Shown here: positions 1-5,269 of the stretch, piece after piece
Numbering within the stretch: the stretch's first letter is position 1
How the letters are laid out: every line of letters begins with the position of its first letter
Source: Bacteroidota bacterium
GTDB lineage: Bacteria; Bacteroidota; Bacteroidia; Chitinophagales; Chitinophagaceae
Direction: 5' to 3'
DNA: 5,269 nt
Assembly: GCA_023423285.1 (NCBI GenBank)
Contig: JAFAFV010000019.1
Coordinates: forward strand, 1 to 5,269
Translations under genes and position numbers: made by a program
The notes under the pieces: generated by a model
Told to the model about the DNA's origin: nothing
Databases searched by the model: none
The model's input: only the letters and a program-made list of their open reading frames with translations

Positions 1-134
1 AACGGAACACCAAAGACCACTTCATGATGATCTTTTGGCTCAATAGGTTCAGCTAAAATTTTATCCAATAAATCCTGTCCTTCCTGGTAAGTAAGATTCA
101 TTTTCCAGTTTGCTGCTGCAATTTGCTTTCTCAT
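1..134 (-). CDS. tpiA: Triosephosphate isomerase, N-terminal part (cut by window edge)
   Basis: This is the first 44 codons of triosephosphate isomerase, which interconverts dihydroxyacetone phosphate and glyceraldehyde-3-phosphate in cytosolic glycolysis and gluconeogenesis. The ATG lies at 134-132 and the frame stays open to the left edge. The translation begins MRKQIAAANWKMN. The NWKMN segment (residues 9-13) is the hallmark first strand of the TIM barrel, and its Asn9 and Lys11 correspond to the substrate-binding Asn and Lys of the family. The usual Gly before Asn is Ala here, a conservative change. The catalytic His and Glu lie outside the window. The start is 11 bp after the stop of the upstream GlmU-like gene with no terminator between, so the two are probably one transcript. 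No Shine-Dalgarno sequence is seen, as is common in Bacteroidota. Identification is firm despite the short length because the N-terminal motif is diagnostic. Confidence 0.93.
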   Translation of the reverse strand, partial: MRKQIAAANWKMNLTYQEGQDLLDKILAEPIEPKDHHEVVFGVP

Positions 135-145
135 TGTGAACTTGT

Positions 146-1279
146 TTAAGTTGTTTTATAAATGTTTTTAAGTGTAGATTTTTCTGCGTCTGTCAATGCT
201 TCGCCTTTAAGCGCCTTCCACCTTTGTGCATCACCCAAAGCTTTATTTAACTTGTATTTTACAGTTGTATCAAAACCCCATGAAAAAGAAGGGATGTGCT
301 TTGGCGTGAAGCCGGTACCAAATACATTTGCACTCACTCCTATCACCGTTCCGGTGTTAATGCTTGTATTGATCGCCGTTCTTGAAAAATCTCCCATCAG
401 CACGCCGCATTTAATACCAGCCGCTATTTTTTTGCTTCGCAAATGTACGCCAATATTGCCAGCTGTATTCTTTAAATTACTATTGCTCGTGCCCGCGCCA
501 ATGTTGCACCAGGCGCCAATTACAGAGTCACCCAGGTAGCCATCATGGGCTTTATTGGAATTTTCAAAAAGTACCGAGTTTTTTATTTCGCCACCGGCAA
601 TACATCCCGGCCCAATGGTGGTGGCGCCATAAATTTTAGCGCCCATTTTTACAATCGCCCGTTCGCCCACACTAACCGGTCCGCGCAGGCAACAGCCTTC
701 CATTACCAATGCATTTTTACCAATGTACACAGGGCCAGCTTCTGCATTGATATAACAATGCTTTACCACAGCGCCGTTTTCTATAAAAACATTTTCTTTT
801 CCGCTTACAAAATTGGTTTTATCAATGGGTGCAGCTTTTCTCTTCTTAGTGAGCCATTCAAAATCGAACGATAGAGCATCTTTATTCAGTTCAAAAATAT
901 GCCAGGGGTATTTGATCAAATCCGTTTCTTTGGCAGCAAAAGTTTTTTCTGGATTTACTTTTTTAGTTTTACTATTAATATGATCGCTTGTTATAAATGC
1001 TGCCAATATATTCCCATCGTTATCCGTCATAGCCTCCCCTTTTTTTAATTGCGCCACGCGCAATGCAAATTTTTGATTAGGCAATACATTGGCAGTGATG
1101 TAATAGAAAGGCGCTGTTATCAGATCGTCTTCATCAAATGTTTTAGCACCCAGCAATTTTTCCCATTTTTCACGAATGGTGAAGATCCCGATTCTTATTT
1201 CCTGCACTTTACGGGTTAGGGAAAACGGGTATAGATCAGCCGTGGTTTGTGTGGATTGTGTAAATAGAATTGCTTTCAT
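146..1279 (-). CDS. GlmU-like UDP-GlcNAc diphosphorylase / glucosamine-1-P N-acetyltransferase, Bacteroidota type
   Basis: This 377-residue protein resembles the alternative GlmU-like family of Bacteroidota, thought to acetylate glucosamine-1-P and convert it to UDP-GlcNAc for peptidoglycan and LPS. Residues 1 to about 160 form a divergent nucleotidyltransferase-like domain. It has an LTRKVQEIRIGIFTIREKWE-type segment at 21-40 and lacks the usual GlmU Gly-rich LAAGxGTRM loop. Residues about 165-330 form a left-handed beta-helix of hexapeptide repeats (VYIGKNA, VSVGERA, TTIGPGC, SVIGAWC). HDGYLGD at 245-251 aligns with HLTYLGD of E. coli GlmU, placing His245 at the catalytic acetyltransferase His, and GAGT follows at 261-264. 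The protein is shorter than classical GlmU (about 456 residues). The ATG at 1279-1277 lies just after the rpmE terminator, and tpiA follows 11 bp after the stop. The family assignment is secure. Whether both activities are present is inferred, and a pure sugar-nucleotidyltransferase role remains possible. Confidence 0.88.
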   Translation of the reverse strand: MKAILFTQSTQTTADLYPFSLTRKVQEIRIGIFTIREKWEKLLGAKTFDEDDLITAPFYYITANVLPNQKFALRVAQLKKGEAMTDNDGNILAAFITSDHINSKTKKVNPEKTFAAKETDLIKYPWHIFELNKDALSFDFEWLTKKRKAAPIDKTNFVSGKENVFIENGAVVKHCYINAEAGPVYIGKNALVMEGCCLRGPVSVGERAIVKMGAKIYGATTIGPGCIAGGEIKNSVLFENSNKAHDGYLGDSVIGAWCNIGAGTSNSNLKNTAGNIGVHLRSKKIAAGIKCGVLMGDFSRTAINTSINTGTVIGVSANVFGTGFTPKHIPSFSWGFDTTVKYKLNKALGDAQRWKALKGEALTDAEKSTLKNIYKTT

Positions 1280-1288
1280 GAAATCGCA

Positions 1289-1320
1289 CTAAGATACTTA
1301 AAAAACAAAACCCCGGCAAA
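1289..1320 (-). promoter_or_regulatory. Candidate promoter for the GlmU-like gene and tpiA, overlapping a terminator
   Basis: Read on the minus strand, TTTG at 1320-1317 is followed 20 nt later by TATCTTAG at 1296-1289. This matches the Bacteroidota -33 TTTG / -7 TAnnTTTG arrangement with one mismatch in the -7 box. Transcription would start about 5-8 nt further on, leaving almost no leader before the ATG at 1279. The -33 box lies in the loop of the rpmE terminator hairpin. T-rich sequence here makes a chance match plausible, so this is tentative. Confidence 0.3.
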
Positions 1321-1329
1321 ACCGGGGTT
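1299..1329 (-). terminator. Rho-independent terminator after rpmE
   Basis: On the minus strand, AACCCCGG (1329-1322) pairs perfectly with CCGGGGTT (1316-1309) around a 5-nt loop, giving an 8-bp GC-rich stem. It is followed directly by the T-rich tail TTGTTTTTT. It begins 23 bp after the rpmE stop and ends 20 bp before the GlmU-like start, so it should end the rpmE transcript and separate it from the next gene. Confidence 0.88.
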
Positions 1330-1352
1330 GTATGAATACATTTGTGAGCAAA

Positions 1353-1601
1353 TTATTTTTTAGCGTATTTTCTTTTAAACTTATCAATACGGCCTGCTGT
1401 ATCTACCAGCACATTCTTACCTGTGTAAAAAGGGTGAGAAGTGCTTGATATCTCTAATTTGATCAATGGGTACTCGTTGCCGTCTTCCCATTTAATGGTT
1501 TCTTTTGAATGAGTTGTAGATTTGCTAAGGAATGATTCACCGTTACTCATGTCTTTAAATACGACAAAACGGTAATTTTTTGGATGGATACCTTCTTTCA
1601 T
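1353..1601 (-). CDS. rpmE2: 50S ribosomal protein L31 type B
   Basis: This is an 82-residue type B L31, a protein of the large ribosomal subunit near the central protuberance where it contributes to contact with the small subunit. MKEGIHPKNYRFVVFKD at the N-terminus and SSTSHPFYTGK at 52-62 are typical of the family. The protein has no cysteine at all, so it is the zinc-independent (C-minus) form. Its length of just over 80 residues fits type B. The C-terminus is basic (FKRKYAKK), as expected for rRNA contact. The ATG at 1601-1599 matches family starts. The gene has its own promoter box at 1665-1672, a leader hairpin at 1621-1640 and a strong terminator at 1299-1329, so it looks monocistronic. 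In other bacteria type B L31 often replaces the zinc form under zinc limitation. No Zur-like site was recognised here, and it may be the only L31. Confidence 0.96.
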   Translation of the reverse strand: MKEGIHPKNYRFVVFKDMSNGESFLSKSTTHSKETIKWEDGNEYPLIKLEISSTSHPFYTGKNVLVDTAGRIDKFKRKYAKK

Positions 1602-1620
1602 ACAATATGATTTTTAAGGT

Positions 1621-1640
1621 TGCACGGATTTTGCCGTACA
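1621..1640 (-). promoter_or_regulatory. Hairpin in the rpmE 5' leader
   Basis: On the minus strand TGTACGG (1640-1634) pairs with CCGTGCA (1627-1621) around the 6-nt loop CAAAAT, a 7-bp stem with one G-U pair. It sits 19 nt before the rpmE start and downstream of the TACCTTTG box, so it would be in the mRNA leader. It has no T-tract after it and so is not a terminator. An r-protein autoregulatory role is a guess; the stem itself is visible. Confidence 0.45.
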
Positions 1641-1664
1641 GTTATTAATAATAATTTTGAGGTG

Positions 1665-1672
1665 CAAAGGTA
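1665..1672 (-). promoter_or_regulatory. rpmE promoter -7 box (TACCTTTG)
   Basis: TACCTTTG on the minus strand is a perfect match to the Bacteroidota -7 consensus TAnnTTTG. It lies 63 bp before the rpmE start and implies a leader of roughly 55-60 nt containing the 1621-1640 hairpin. No clear TTTG -33 box is present at the expected distance; the upstream sequence is simply AT-rich. Confidence 0.6.
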
Positions 1673-1719
1673 GGGGAATAAATTAAAAGTTAGGTTTAAA
1701 GTGTAAACATCGGCGACCG

Positions 1720-2211
1720 TTAGCTCCTCATATTCTCCACCTGCAAGGGAATTTCCAGGTTCCAGCTCTTATATGCCTGAATCACCGATTGGAGGTCGTC
1801 AATTTTTTTACCGGTTACACGCACCAGGTCATCATTGATGGAAGCCTGCACTTTCAGCCCGCTATCTTTAATATGCTTTACAATTTTCCTGGCATCATCC
1901 TGCTTTAAGCCATTTCGTACAACTATTTCTTTCTTCCACACTTTACCAATCATGCTGCCCTCTTTGCTCATGTCAAAAGCTTCGGGCGCAATGCCTTGTT
2001 TATGCGCGCGGCTAATCAATACGTCCATCAGTTGCTTCATCTTCATATCATCTTCGGTTTCTACTTTCAGTATGAAACTTTTTTTATCAAGCTCTATCAC
2101 AAGGTGCGAACCTTTAAAGTCAAACCGGTTAGAAATTTCTTTTGTAACCACATTTACAGCATTGTCCAGCGCCTGGGTATCTACCTTACTTACAAAATCA
2201 AATGATGGCAT
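1720..2211 (-). CDS. yajQ: YajQ family nucleotide-binding protein (DUF520)
   Basis: This is a full-length 163-residue YajQ family protein, the same size as the E. coli member. Family landmarks run from MPSFDFVSKVD at the N-terminus, RFDFKGS at 29-35, and KDSGLKVQASI at 115-125 to VRVTGKKIDDLQ at 130-141 and the C-terminal PLQVENMRS. The fold is two ferredoxin-like domains. YajQ proteins bind nucleotides and RNA, and some (Xanthomonas, Pseudomonas) bind cyclic di-GMP and act with a LysR-type regulator. Whether that signalling role applies here is unknown; no such regulator is in the window. The protein is cytosolic, with no signal peptide or membrane segment. The ATG at 2211-2209 gives the canonical MPSFD start. 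A perfect -7 box lies 33 bp upstream. No hairpin terminator follows the stop, so readthrough into rpmE (118 bp away) is possible. Confidence 0.97.
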   Translation of the reverse strand: MPSFDFVSKVDTQALDNAVNVVTKEISNRFDFKGSHLVIELDKKSFILKVETEDDMKMKQLMDVLISRAHKQGIAPEAFDMSKEGSMIGKVWKKEIVVRNGLKQDDARKIVKHIKDSGLKVQASINDDLVRVTGKKIDDLQSVIQAYKSWNLEIPLQVENMRS

Positions 2212-2243
2212 AGTAGTTTATTTTTATTTGATGTCAATCTTAT

Positions 2244-2251
2244 CAAAGATA
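2244..2251 (-). promoter_or_regulatory. yajQ promoter -7 box (TATCTTTG)
   Basis: TATCTTTG on the minus strand matches the Bacteroidota TAnnTTTG consensus perfectly and lies 33 bp before the yajQ ATG, implying a leader of about 25-30 nt. A TTTG occurs upstream at 2268-2265 but is only 13 nt away, closer than the usual spacing of about 19-21 nt, so the -33 element is weak or absent. Confidence 0.6.
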
Positions 2252-2307
2252 CAAAAACGAACGTCAAAAATTATTGCGATGCTGATTTGAGAGATTTGAC
2301 TGAATGC

Positions 2308-2410
2308 GCATTGCAATGTAATGCAAAGCCTGCACCATTTTAATCATTTGGAATTTATAATTCAGTAATTTTGGCTGTTGCTGATAGCAGGCCCGTGGCA
2401 TTGCAACGCC
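2308..2410. repeat. Two ATTGCAA-centred near-palindromes 90 bp apart
   Basis: GCATTGCAA occurs at 2308-2316 and again at 2398-2406. The first contains the perfect 10-bp palindrome CATTGCAATG (2309-2318). The second lies in GGCATTGCAACGCC (2397-2410), which is palindromic at 12 of 14 positions. They flank the candidate plus-strand -7 box at 2366-2373. A regulator-binding role is inferred from placement only. Confidence 0.3.
2366..2373 (+). promoter_or_regulatory. Weak candidate -7 box for the aldolase-pgi operon (TAATTTTG)
   Basis: TAATTTTG matches TAnnTTTG, and a TTTG at 2347-2350 lies 15 nt upstream, shorter than the usual spacing. The start codon is 139 bp downstream, which would give a long leader. 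It is the best plus-strand match seen in the region, but AT-rich sequence makes chance matches likely. Confidence 0.25.
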
Positions 2411-2511
2411 AATAGTTGTAATAATGCTGTAACGCAAGCTCCAGTTGGCAATACCAGCAGTATTGACTGCATAAGTTCTAAGCACATGACTGAAAATTTT
2501 AAATTTATTAC

Positions 2512-3534
2512 GTGAAAGATTTGATTGATTACCGGTCTGATACGGTTACGAAACCCTCCCCTGCCATGCTAACGGCCATGATGCAGGCCGAAGTTGGCGA
2601 TGATGTGTTTGAGGAAGACCCCACCGTAAACAGACTGGAAGCGGTAGTGGCTGAAATGTTCGGAATGGAAGCTGCATTGTTTTGCACCAGCGGCACACAA
2701 ACCAACCAGATAGCCATCAAATGCCAAACAAGCCCCGGCGATGAAGTGATTTGTGATGCTGACGCGCATATTTACCAATACGAAGGTGGCGGCATTGCAG
2801 TGAACGCAGGCTGCTCAGTAAAATTGCTGTCCGGCAACCGCGGAAGAATTACTGCAGAACAGGTGATAGAAAGCATCAACAACCCTGCTGATGTGCACAA
2901 AGCTAACAGCAGGCTGGTTTGCGTTGAAAACACCAGCAACCGCGGCGGCGGCAGTTGTTACGATTTTGAAGAATTGAAAAAAATAAAACAGGTTTGTGCT
3001 GATAATGGCCTTGCCTTTCATATAGATGGCGCAAGATTGTTTAACGCGCTTGTTGCAAAAAAAGAAAGCGCCAGGCAATACGGCGGGCTTTTCGACAGTA
3101 TTTCTATCTGCCTTTCTAAAAGCCTGGGATGCCCCGTGGGCAGCGTGTTGCTAGGTTCAAAAGATTTTATTAGAAAAGCGCGCCGTGTAAGAAAAATTTT
3201 TGGTGGCGGCATGAGGCAGGCAGGTTTTATTGCTGCTGCCGGTATATACGCGCTGCAAAATAATATCAGCAGGTTGCAGTACGATCATGATCATGCAAAA
3301 GCAATTGCTCTTGTACTGCAGAACAAGGCATTTGTGCAGCAGGTTTTGCCCGTAGCAACCAATATCATTATATTTGAAACAAATGGCATTACAGCGAAGG
3401 ATTTTGTAAGCAAGTTAAAGCAGCATTCCATTTTAGCTTATGCCATTGCTCCCATGCGCGTGCGCCTGGTACTGCACTTAGACATCAGCGAGGCTATGGT
3501 TGACCGCACCATTGATGTTTTGGATAAACTCTAA
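2512..3534 (+). CDS. ltaE: Low-specificity L-threonine aldolase (PLP-dependent)
   Basis: This 340-residue fold-type I PLP enzyme cleaves L-threonine and L-allo-threonine to glycine and acetaldehyde in the cytosol. RSDTVTKP at 8-15 is the family N-terminal signature. SGTQTN at 60-65 should bind the PLP phosphate, and His86 is the likely PLP-stacking His. HIDGAR at 170-175 supplies the Asp (172) that contacts the pyridine nitrogen and the Arg (175) after it. Lys203 in LSKSLG is the Schiff-base lysine, and GGGMRQAG follows at 231-238. The length fits the family (E. coli LtaE has 333). Ser142 replaces the His of the ENTH motif seen in E. coli LtaE. The start is uncertain: GTG at 2512 gives the longest frame, while TTG at 2521 would give MIDYRSDTVTKP, closest to the usual family N-terminus. 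No in-frame ATG is nearby upstream. The next gene starts 9 bp after the stop. Confidence 0.94.
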   Translation: MKDLIDYRSDTVTKPSPAMLTAMMQAEVGDDVFEEDPTVNRLEAVVAEMFGMEAALFCTSGTQTNQIAIKCQTSPGDEVICDADAHIYQYEGGGIAVNAGCSVKLLSGNRGRITAEQVIESINNPADVHKANSRLVCVENTSNRGGGSCYDFEELKKIKQVCADNGLAFHIDGARLFNALVAKKESARQYGGLFDSISICLSKSLGCPVGSVLLGSKDFIRKARRVRKIFGGGMRQAGFIAAAGIYALQNNISRLQYDHDHAKAIALVLQNKAFVQQVLPVATNIIIFETNGITAKDFVSKLKQHSILAYAIAPMRVRLVLHLDISEAMVDRTIDVLDKL

Positions 3535-3543
3535 ATTCTTGAA

Positions 3544-4032
3544 ATGATCGTTAATAAATTAACTGCACCTCAAAAAGAACAGTTGAAGCACGTGCCTTCA
3601 GTTCGGTATCATTCGCTGGAATACTGGCCTTGCAAAGTGATTACAACAGATGGCAAAACCTACGACAACGTGTACCTGACAGATGTAGGCGAATACCGCT
3701 TTTACTGGGATTTATTACCCGATGAAGATGCTTCAAAACAATATGTATTGATTGAAGATGCAAAAGAAATATATGATAGCCCCAACCGCATACCGCCAGC
3801 CATGGCAGAAAAGCTGTATGATGCAGGTGAAACCATTACGGGCTTCTCATTGTTTACCGTATTTTTTGATAATAATACAAGTTTAGAGGTACTTGCAGGC
3901 ACGGTGGTAGATTTTATTCCCATGCCCGAAGGGCTTTCCACACAAAATATAATTGATATACTGCCCCATAAAGGAAAAAGAACCGATTATGTAATTGCAC
4001 CCACTTACCACTGGTGTCTGTATAAAAAATAA
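3544..4032 (+). CDS. Uncharacterised 162-residue soluble protein
   Basis: I do not recognise this protein's family. It has no signal peptide, membrane segment, cysteine pair or catalytic motif that I can name, so it is probably cytosolic. It is rich in aromatics (12 Tyr and 3 Trp) and acidic overall. The pattern YWPCKVITTDGKTYDNVYLTD (residues 27-47) suggests short beta strands with a turn at DGKTY. DLLPDEDASKQYVLIEDAKEIYDSP follows at 56-80. A helix is likely around PPAMAEKLYDAG (84-95), and strands around FSLFTVFF (101-108) and SLEVLAGTVVDFIPMP (113-128). The ATG lies 9 bp after the aldolase stop and the TAA lies 17 bp before pgi, so it sits inside an apparent three-gene operon. That supports a real, translated gene. 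Its position suggests a link to central metabolism, but no function can be assigned. Confidence 0.82.
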   Translation: MIVNKLTAPQKEQLKHVPSVRYHSLEYWPCKVITTDGKTYDNVYLTDVGEYRFYWDLLPDEDASKQYVLIEDAKEIYDSPNRIPPAMAEKLYDAGETITGFSLFTVFFDNNTSLEVLAGTVVDFIPMPEGLSTQNIIDILPHKGKRTDYVIAPTYHWCLYKK

Positions 4033-4049
4033 CAATAAACTCATTTAAT

Positions 4050-5269
4050 ATGTTACCAGCAATGAATCCTACCAAAACTAAAGCATGGAAAAACTTACAA
4101 AAACACGCTGCACAAATTGAAAGCATACACATGCGCGACTTGTTTGCACAGGATGCCAACCGTGCAAAAAAATATACTTTACAACAGGGCGATATTTACT
4201 TTGATTATTCCAAGAACCGTATCAATGATGAAACCCTGAAACTCTTGCTGGCACTGGCCTCGGAAGTTAATTTAAAGCAGGCCATCAGCGCCATGTTTAA
4301 AGGAGCAAAAATCAACCAAACGGAGAACAGAGCTGTGTTACACACTGCTCTAAGAAACTTTGGCAATACCCCTGTAAAAACTGACGGGCAGGACGTAATG
4401 TTAGATGTGAAAAAAGTGCAGAAAAAAATGCGCACATTCTGTACATCCATTCATACCGGTAAACATGTAGGATATACTGGAAAAAAGATCAAATCAATTG
4501 TAAACATTGGCATTGGCGGCAGCGACCTGGGCCCCTTCATGGTTACTGAAGCGTTAAAGCCTTACTGGATAAAAGGCATTGAAACCTATTTTGTTTCAAA
4601 TGTAGACGGAACACATATTGCAGAAACCCTTAAAAACGTAAATCCTGAAACAACGCTTTTTCTCGTGGCTTCCAAAACCTTTACCACACAAGAAACCATG
4701 ACCAATGCACACACTGCACGCGAATGGTTTTTGAAAAAGGCAAAAGATAACAGACATATTGCCAAACATTTTGTGGCGTTAAGCACGAATGAAAAAGAAG
4801 TAAAAAAATTCGGTATTGATACCAAGAACATGTTTGAGTTTTGGGATTGGGTGGGCGGCCGTTATTCTTTGTGGAGCGCTATCGGTTTATCCATCGCACT
4901 AACCATTGGTTACGATCATTTTGAAGAATTGTTGAAAGGCGCCTACGATATTGATGAACATTTCAGATCCGCATCTTTTGATAAAAACATACCCGTGATA
5001 ATGGCGCTGCTGGGCATTTGGTACACCAATTTTTTTGCAGCAGAAAGTGAAACCATTTTGCCTTACGATCAATACCTGCACCGCTTTGCGGCCTATTTTC
5101 AACAGGGCAATATGGAAAGCAATGGCAAAAGTGTGGACAGGAACGGCAAGAAGATCAATTATGCCACAGGGCCGGTTATATGGGGCGAACCCGGAACGAA
5201 CGGCCAGCATGCTTTCTATCAGCTCATTCACCAGGGCACACCTTTAATTCCCTGCGATTTTATTGCACC
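4050..5269 (+). CDS. pgi: Glucose-6-phosphate isomerase, first 406 residues (cut by window edge)
   Basis: Phosphoglucose isomerase interconverts glucose-6-phosphate and fructose-6-phosphate in cytosolic glycolysis and gluconeogenesis. The frame is open from the ATG at 4050 to the right edge, giving about three quarters of the usual ~550 residues. Two SIS-type sugar-isomerase domains are visible. The first carries VNIGIGGSDLGP (151-162), FVSNVDGTH (181-189) and the phosphate-binding SKTFTTQET (208-216). Then come GGRYSLWSAIG (269-279) with the active-site Arg271, MESNGK with the catalytic base Glu356, and GEPGTNGQHAFYQLIHQG (379-396) with the ring-opening His387. The C-terminal active-site Lys lies beyond the window. 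The ATG at 4050 (MLPAMNPTKTKAW) was chosen over the one at 4062 because Pgi proteins of this group usually begin with MLP followed by NPT, as I recall. The gene follows the unknown gene by 17 bp, and no frameshift is seen. Confidence 0.97.
   Translation, partial: MLPAMNPTKTKAWKNLQKHAAQIESIHMRDLFAQDANRAKKYTLQQGDIYFDYSKNRINDETLKLLLALASEVNLKQAISAMFKGAKINQTENRAVLHTALRNFGNTPVKTDGQDVMLDVKKVQKKMRTFCTSIHTGKHVGYTGKKIKSIVNIGIGGSDLGPFMVTEALKPYWIKGIETYFVSNVDGTHIAETLKNVNPETTLFLVASKTFTTQETMTNAHTAREWFLKKAKDNRHIAKHFVALSTNEKEVKKFGIDTKNMFEFWDWVGGRYSLWSAIGLSIALTIGYDHFEELLKGAYDIDEHFRSASFDKNIPVIMALLGIWYTNFFAAESETILPYDQYLHRFAAYFQQGNMESNGKSVDRNGKKINYATGPVIWGEPGTNGQHAFYQLIHQGTPLIPCDFIA

Larger units (their letters stand above)
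2212..2511. other. Divergent intergenic region between yajQ and the aldolase gene
   Basis: This 300-bp region separates the minus-strand and plus-strand gene sets. It holds the yajQ -7 box at 2244-2251, a plus-strand -7-like box at 2366-2373, and two copies of GCATTGCAA at 2308-2316 and 2398-2406. It also holds an imperfect hairpin at 2373-2393 (GGC/GCC and TTGCT/AGCAG arms with a 2-nt bulge) and a 9-codon mini-ORF at 2486-2515. A 73-codon minus-strand frame across 2264-2485 looks non-coding because it has no recognisable motif and begins in regulatory sequence. No tRNA or other known RNA gene was recognised. Confidence 0.6.

Noticed and set aside
162..874. Two plus-strand frames antisense to the GlmU-like gene
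   Set aside because: Both lie wholly inside a well-supported gene on the other strand and show no family motif.
1673..1719. Possible terminator after yajQ
   Set aside because: Only a 3-bp CGG/CCG pairing is present and there is no T-tract, so no intrinsic terminator can be supported.
1835..2290. 151-codon plus-strand frame antisense to yajQ
   Set aside because: It lies opposite a highly conserved full-length yajQ and its Ser/Phe/Leu-rich translation is typical of an antisense shadow.
2373..2393. Imperfect hairpin (GGC/GCC plus TTGCT/AGCAG) as a possible terminator or riboswitch piece
   Set aside because: The stem is bulged, has no T-tract on either side and matches no riboswitch class I know; its position between divergent genes gives no gene to terminate.
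2264..2485. 73-codon minus-strand frame starting with ATG in the yajQ-aldolase intergenic region
   Set aside because: It has no recognisable motif, runs without a promoter or spacing logic into sequence just upstream of the yajQ -7 box, and its composition looks like translated non-coding DNA.
4205..5231. Several minus-strand frames antisense to pgi
   Set aside because: They overlap the catalytic regions of an intact pgi reading frame and resemble reverse-strand noise.

Overview
The window looks like an ordinary housekeeping stretch of a Bacteroidota chromosome, probably Sphingobacteriales/Chitinophagaceae-like. The evidence is a GlmU-like protein of the form I associate with Bacteroidota, good matches to the Bacteroidota -7 promoter element TAnnTTTG, no clear Shine-Dalgarno sequences before the starts, a zinc-free type B L31, and moderate GC content. 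No mobile element, CRISPR array, tRNA or rRNA was seen.

The left half (1-2211) is on the minus strand. In transcription order it holds yajQ (nucleotide-binding YajQ family), rpmE (type B L31) with its own promoter and a hairpin leader, a rho-independent terminator, a GlmU-like bifunctional sugar-nucleotide enzyme, and the first 44 codons of tpiA (triosephosphate isomerase), cut by the left edge. The GlmU-like gene and tpiA are only 11 bp apart and are probably co-transcribed. A 300-bp divergent intergenic region (2212-2511) holds the yajQ promoter, a weak promoter candidate for the right-hand genes, and a repeated ATTGCAA-centred motif.

The right half (2512-5269) is a tight plus-strand run: a PLP-dependent low-specificity threonine aldolase, an unrecognised 162-residue protein, and pgi (glucose-6-phosphate isomerase), cut by the right edge after 406 codons. 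Gaps of 9 and 17 bp suggest one operon.

The metabolic theme is sugar phosphates. Pgi interconverts glucose-6-P and fructose-6-P, fructose-6-P feeds the hexosamine route that ends at GlmU, and TpiA acts in lower glycolysis. I found no convincing new multi-gene system. The points most worth a second look are the unknown protein between the aldolase and pgi, the non-canonical N-terminal domain of the GlmU-like protein, the rpmE leader hairpin, and a Ser in the aldolase where the characterised enzymes have His.
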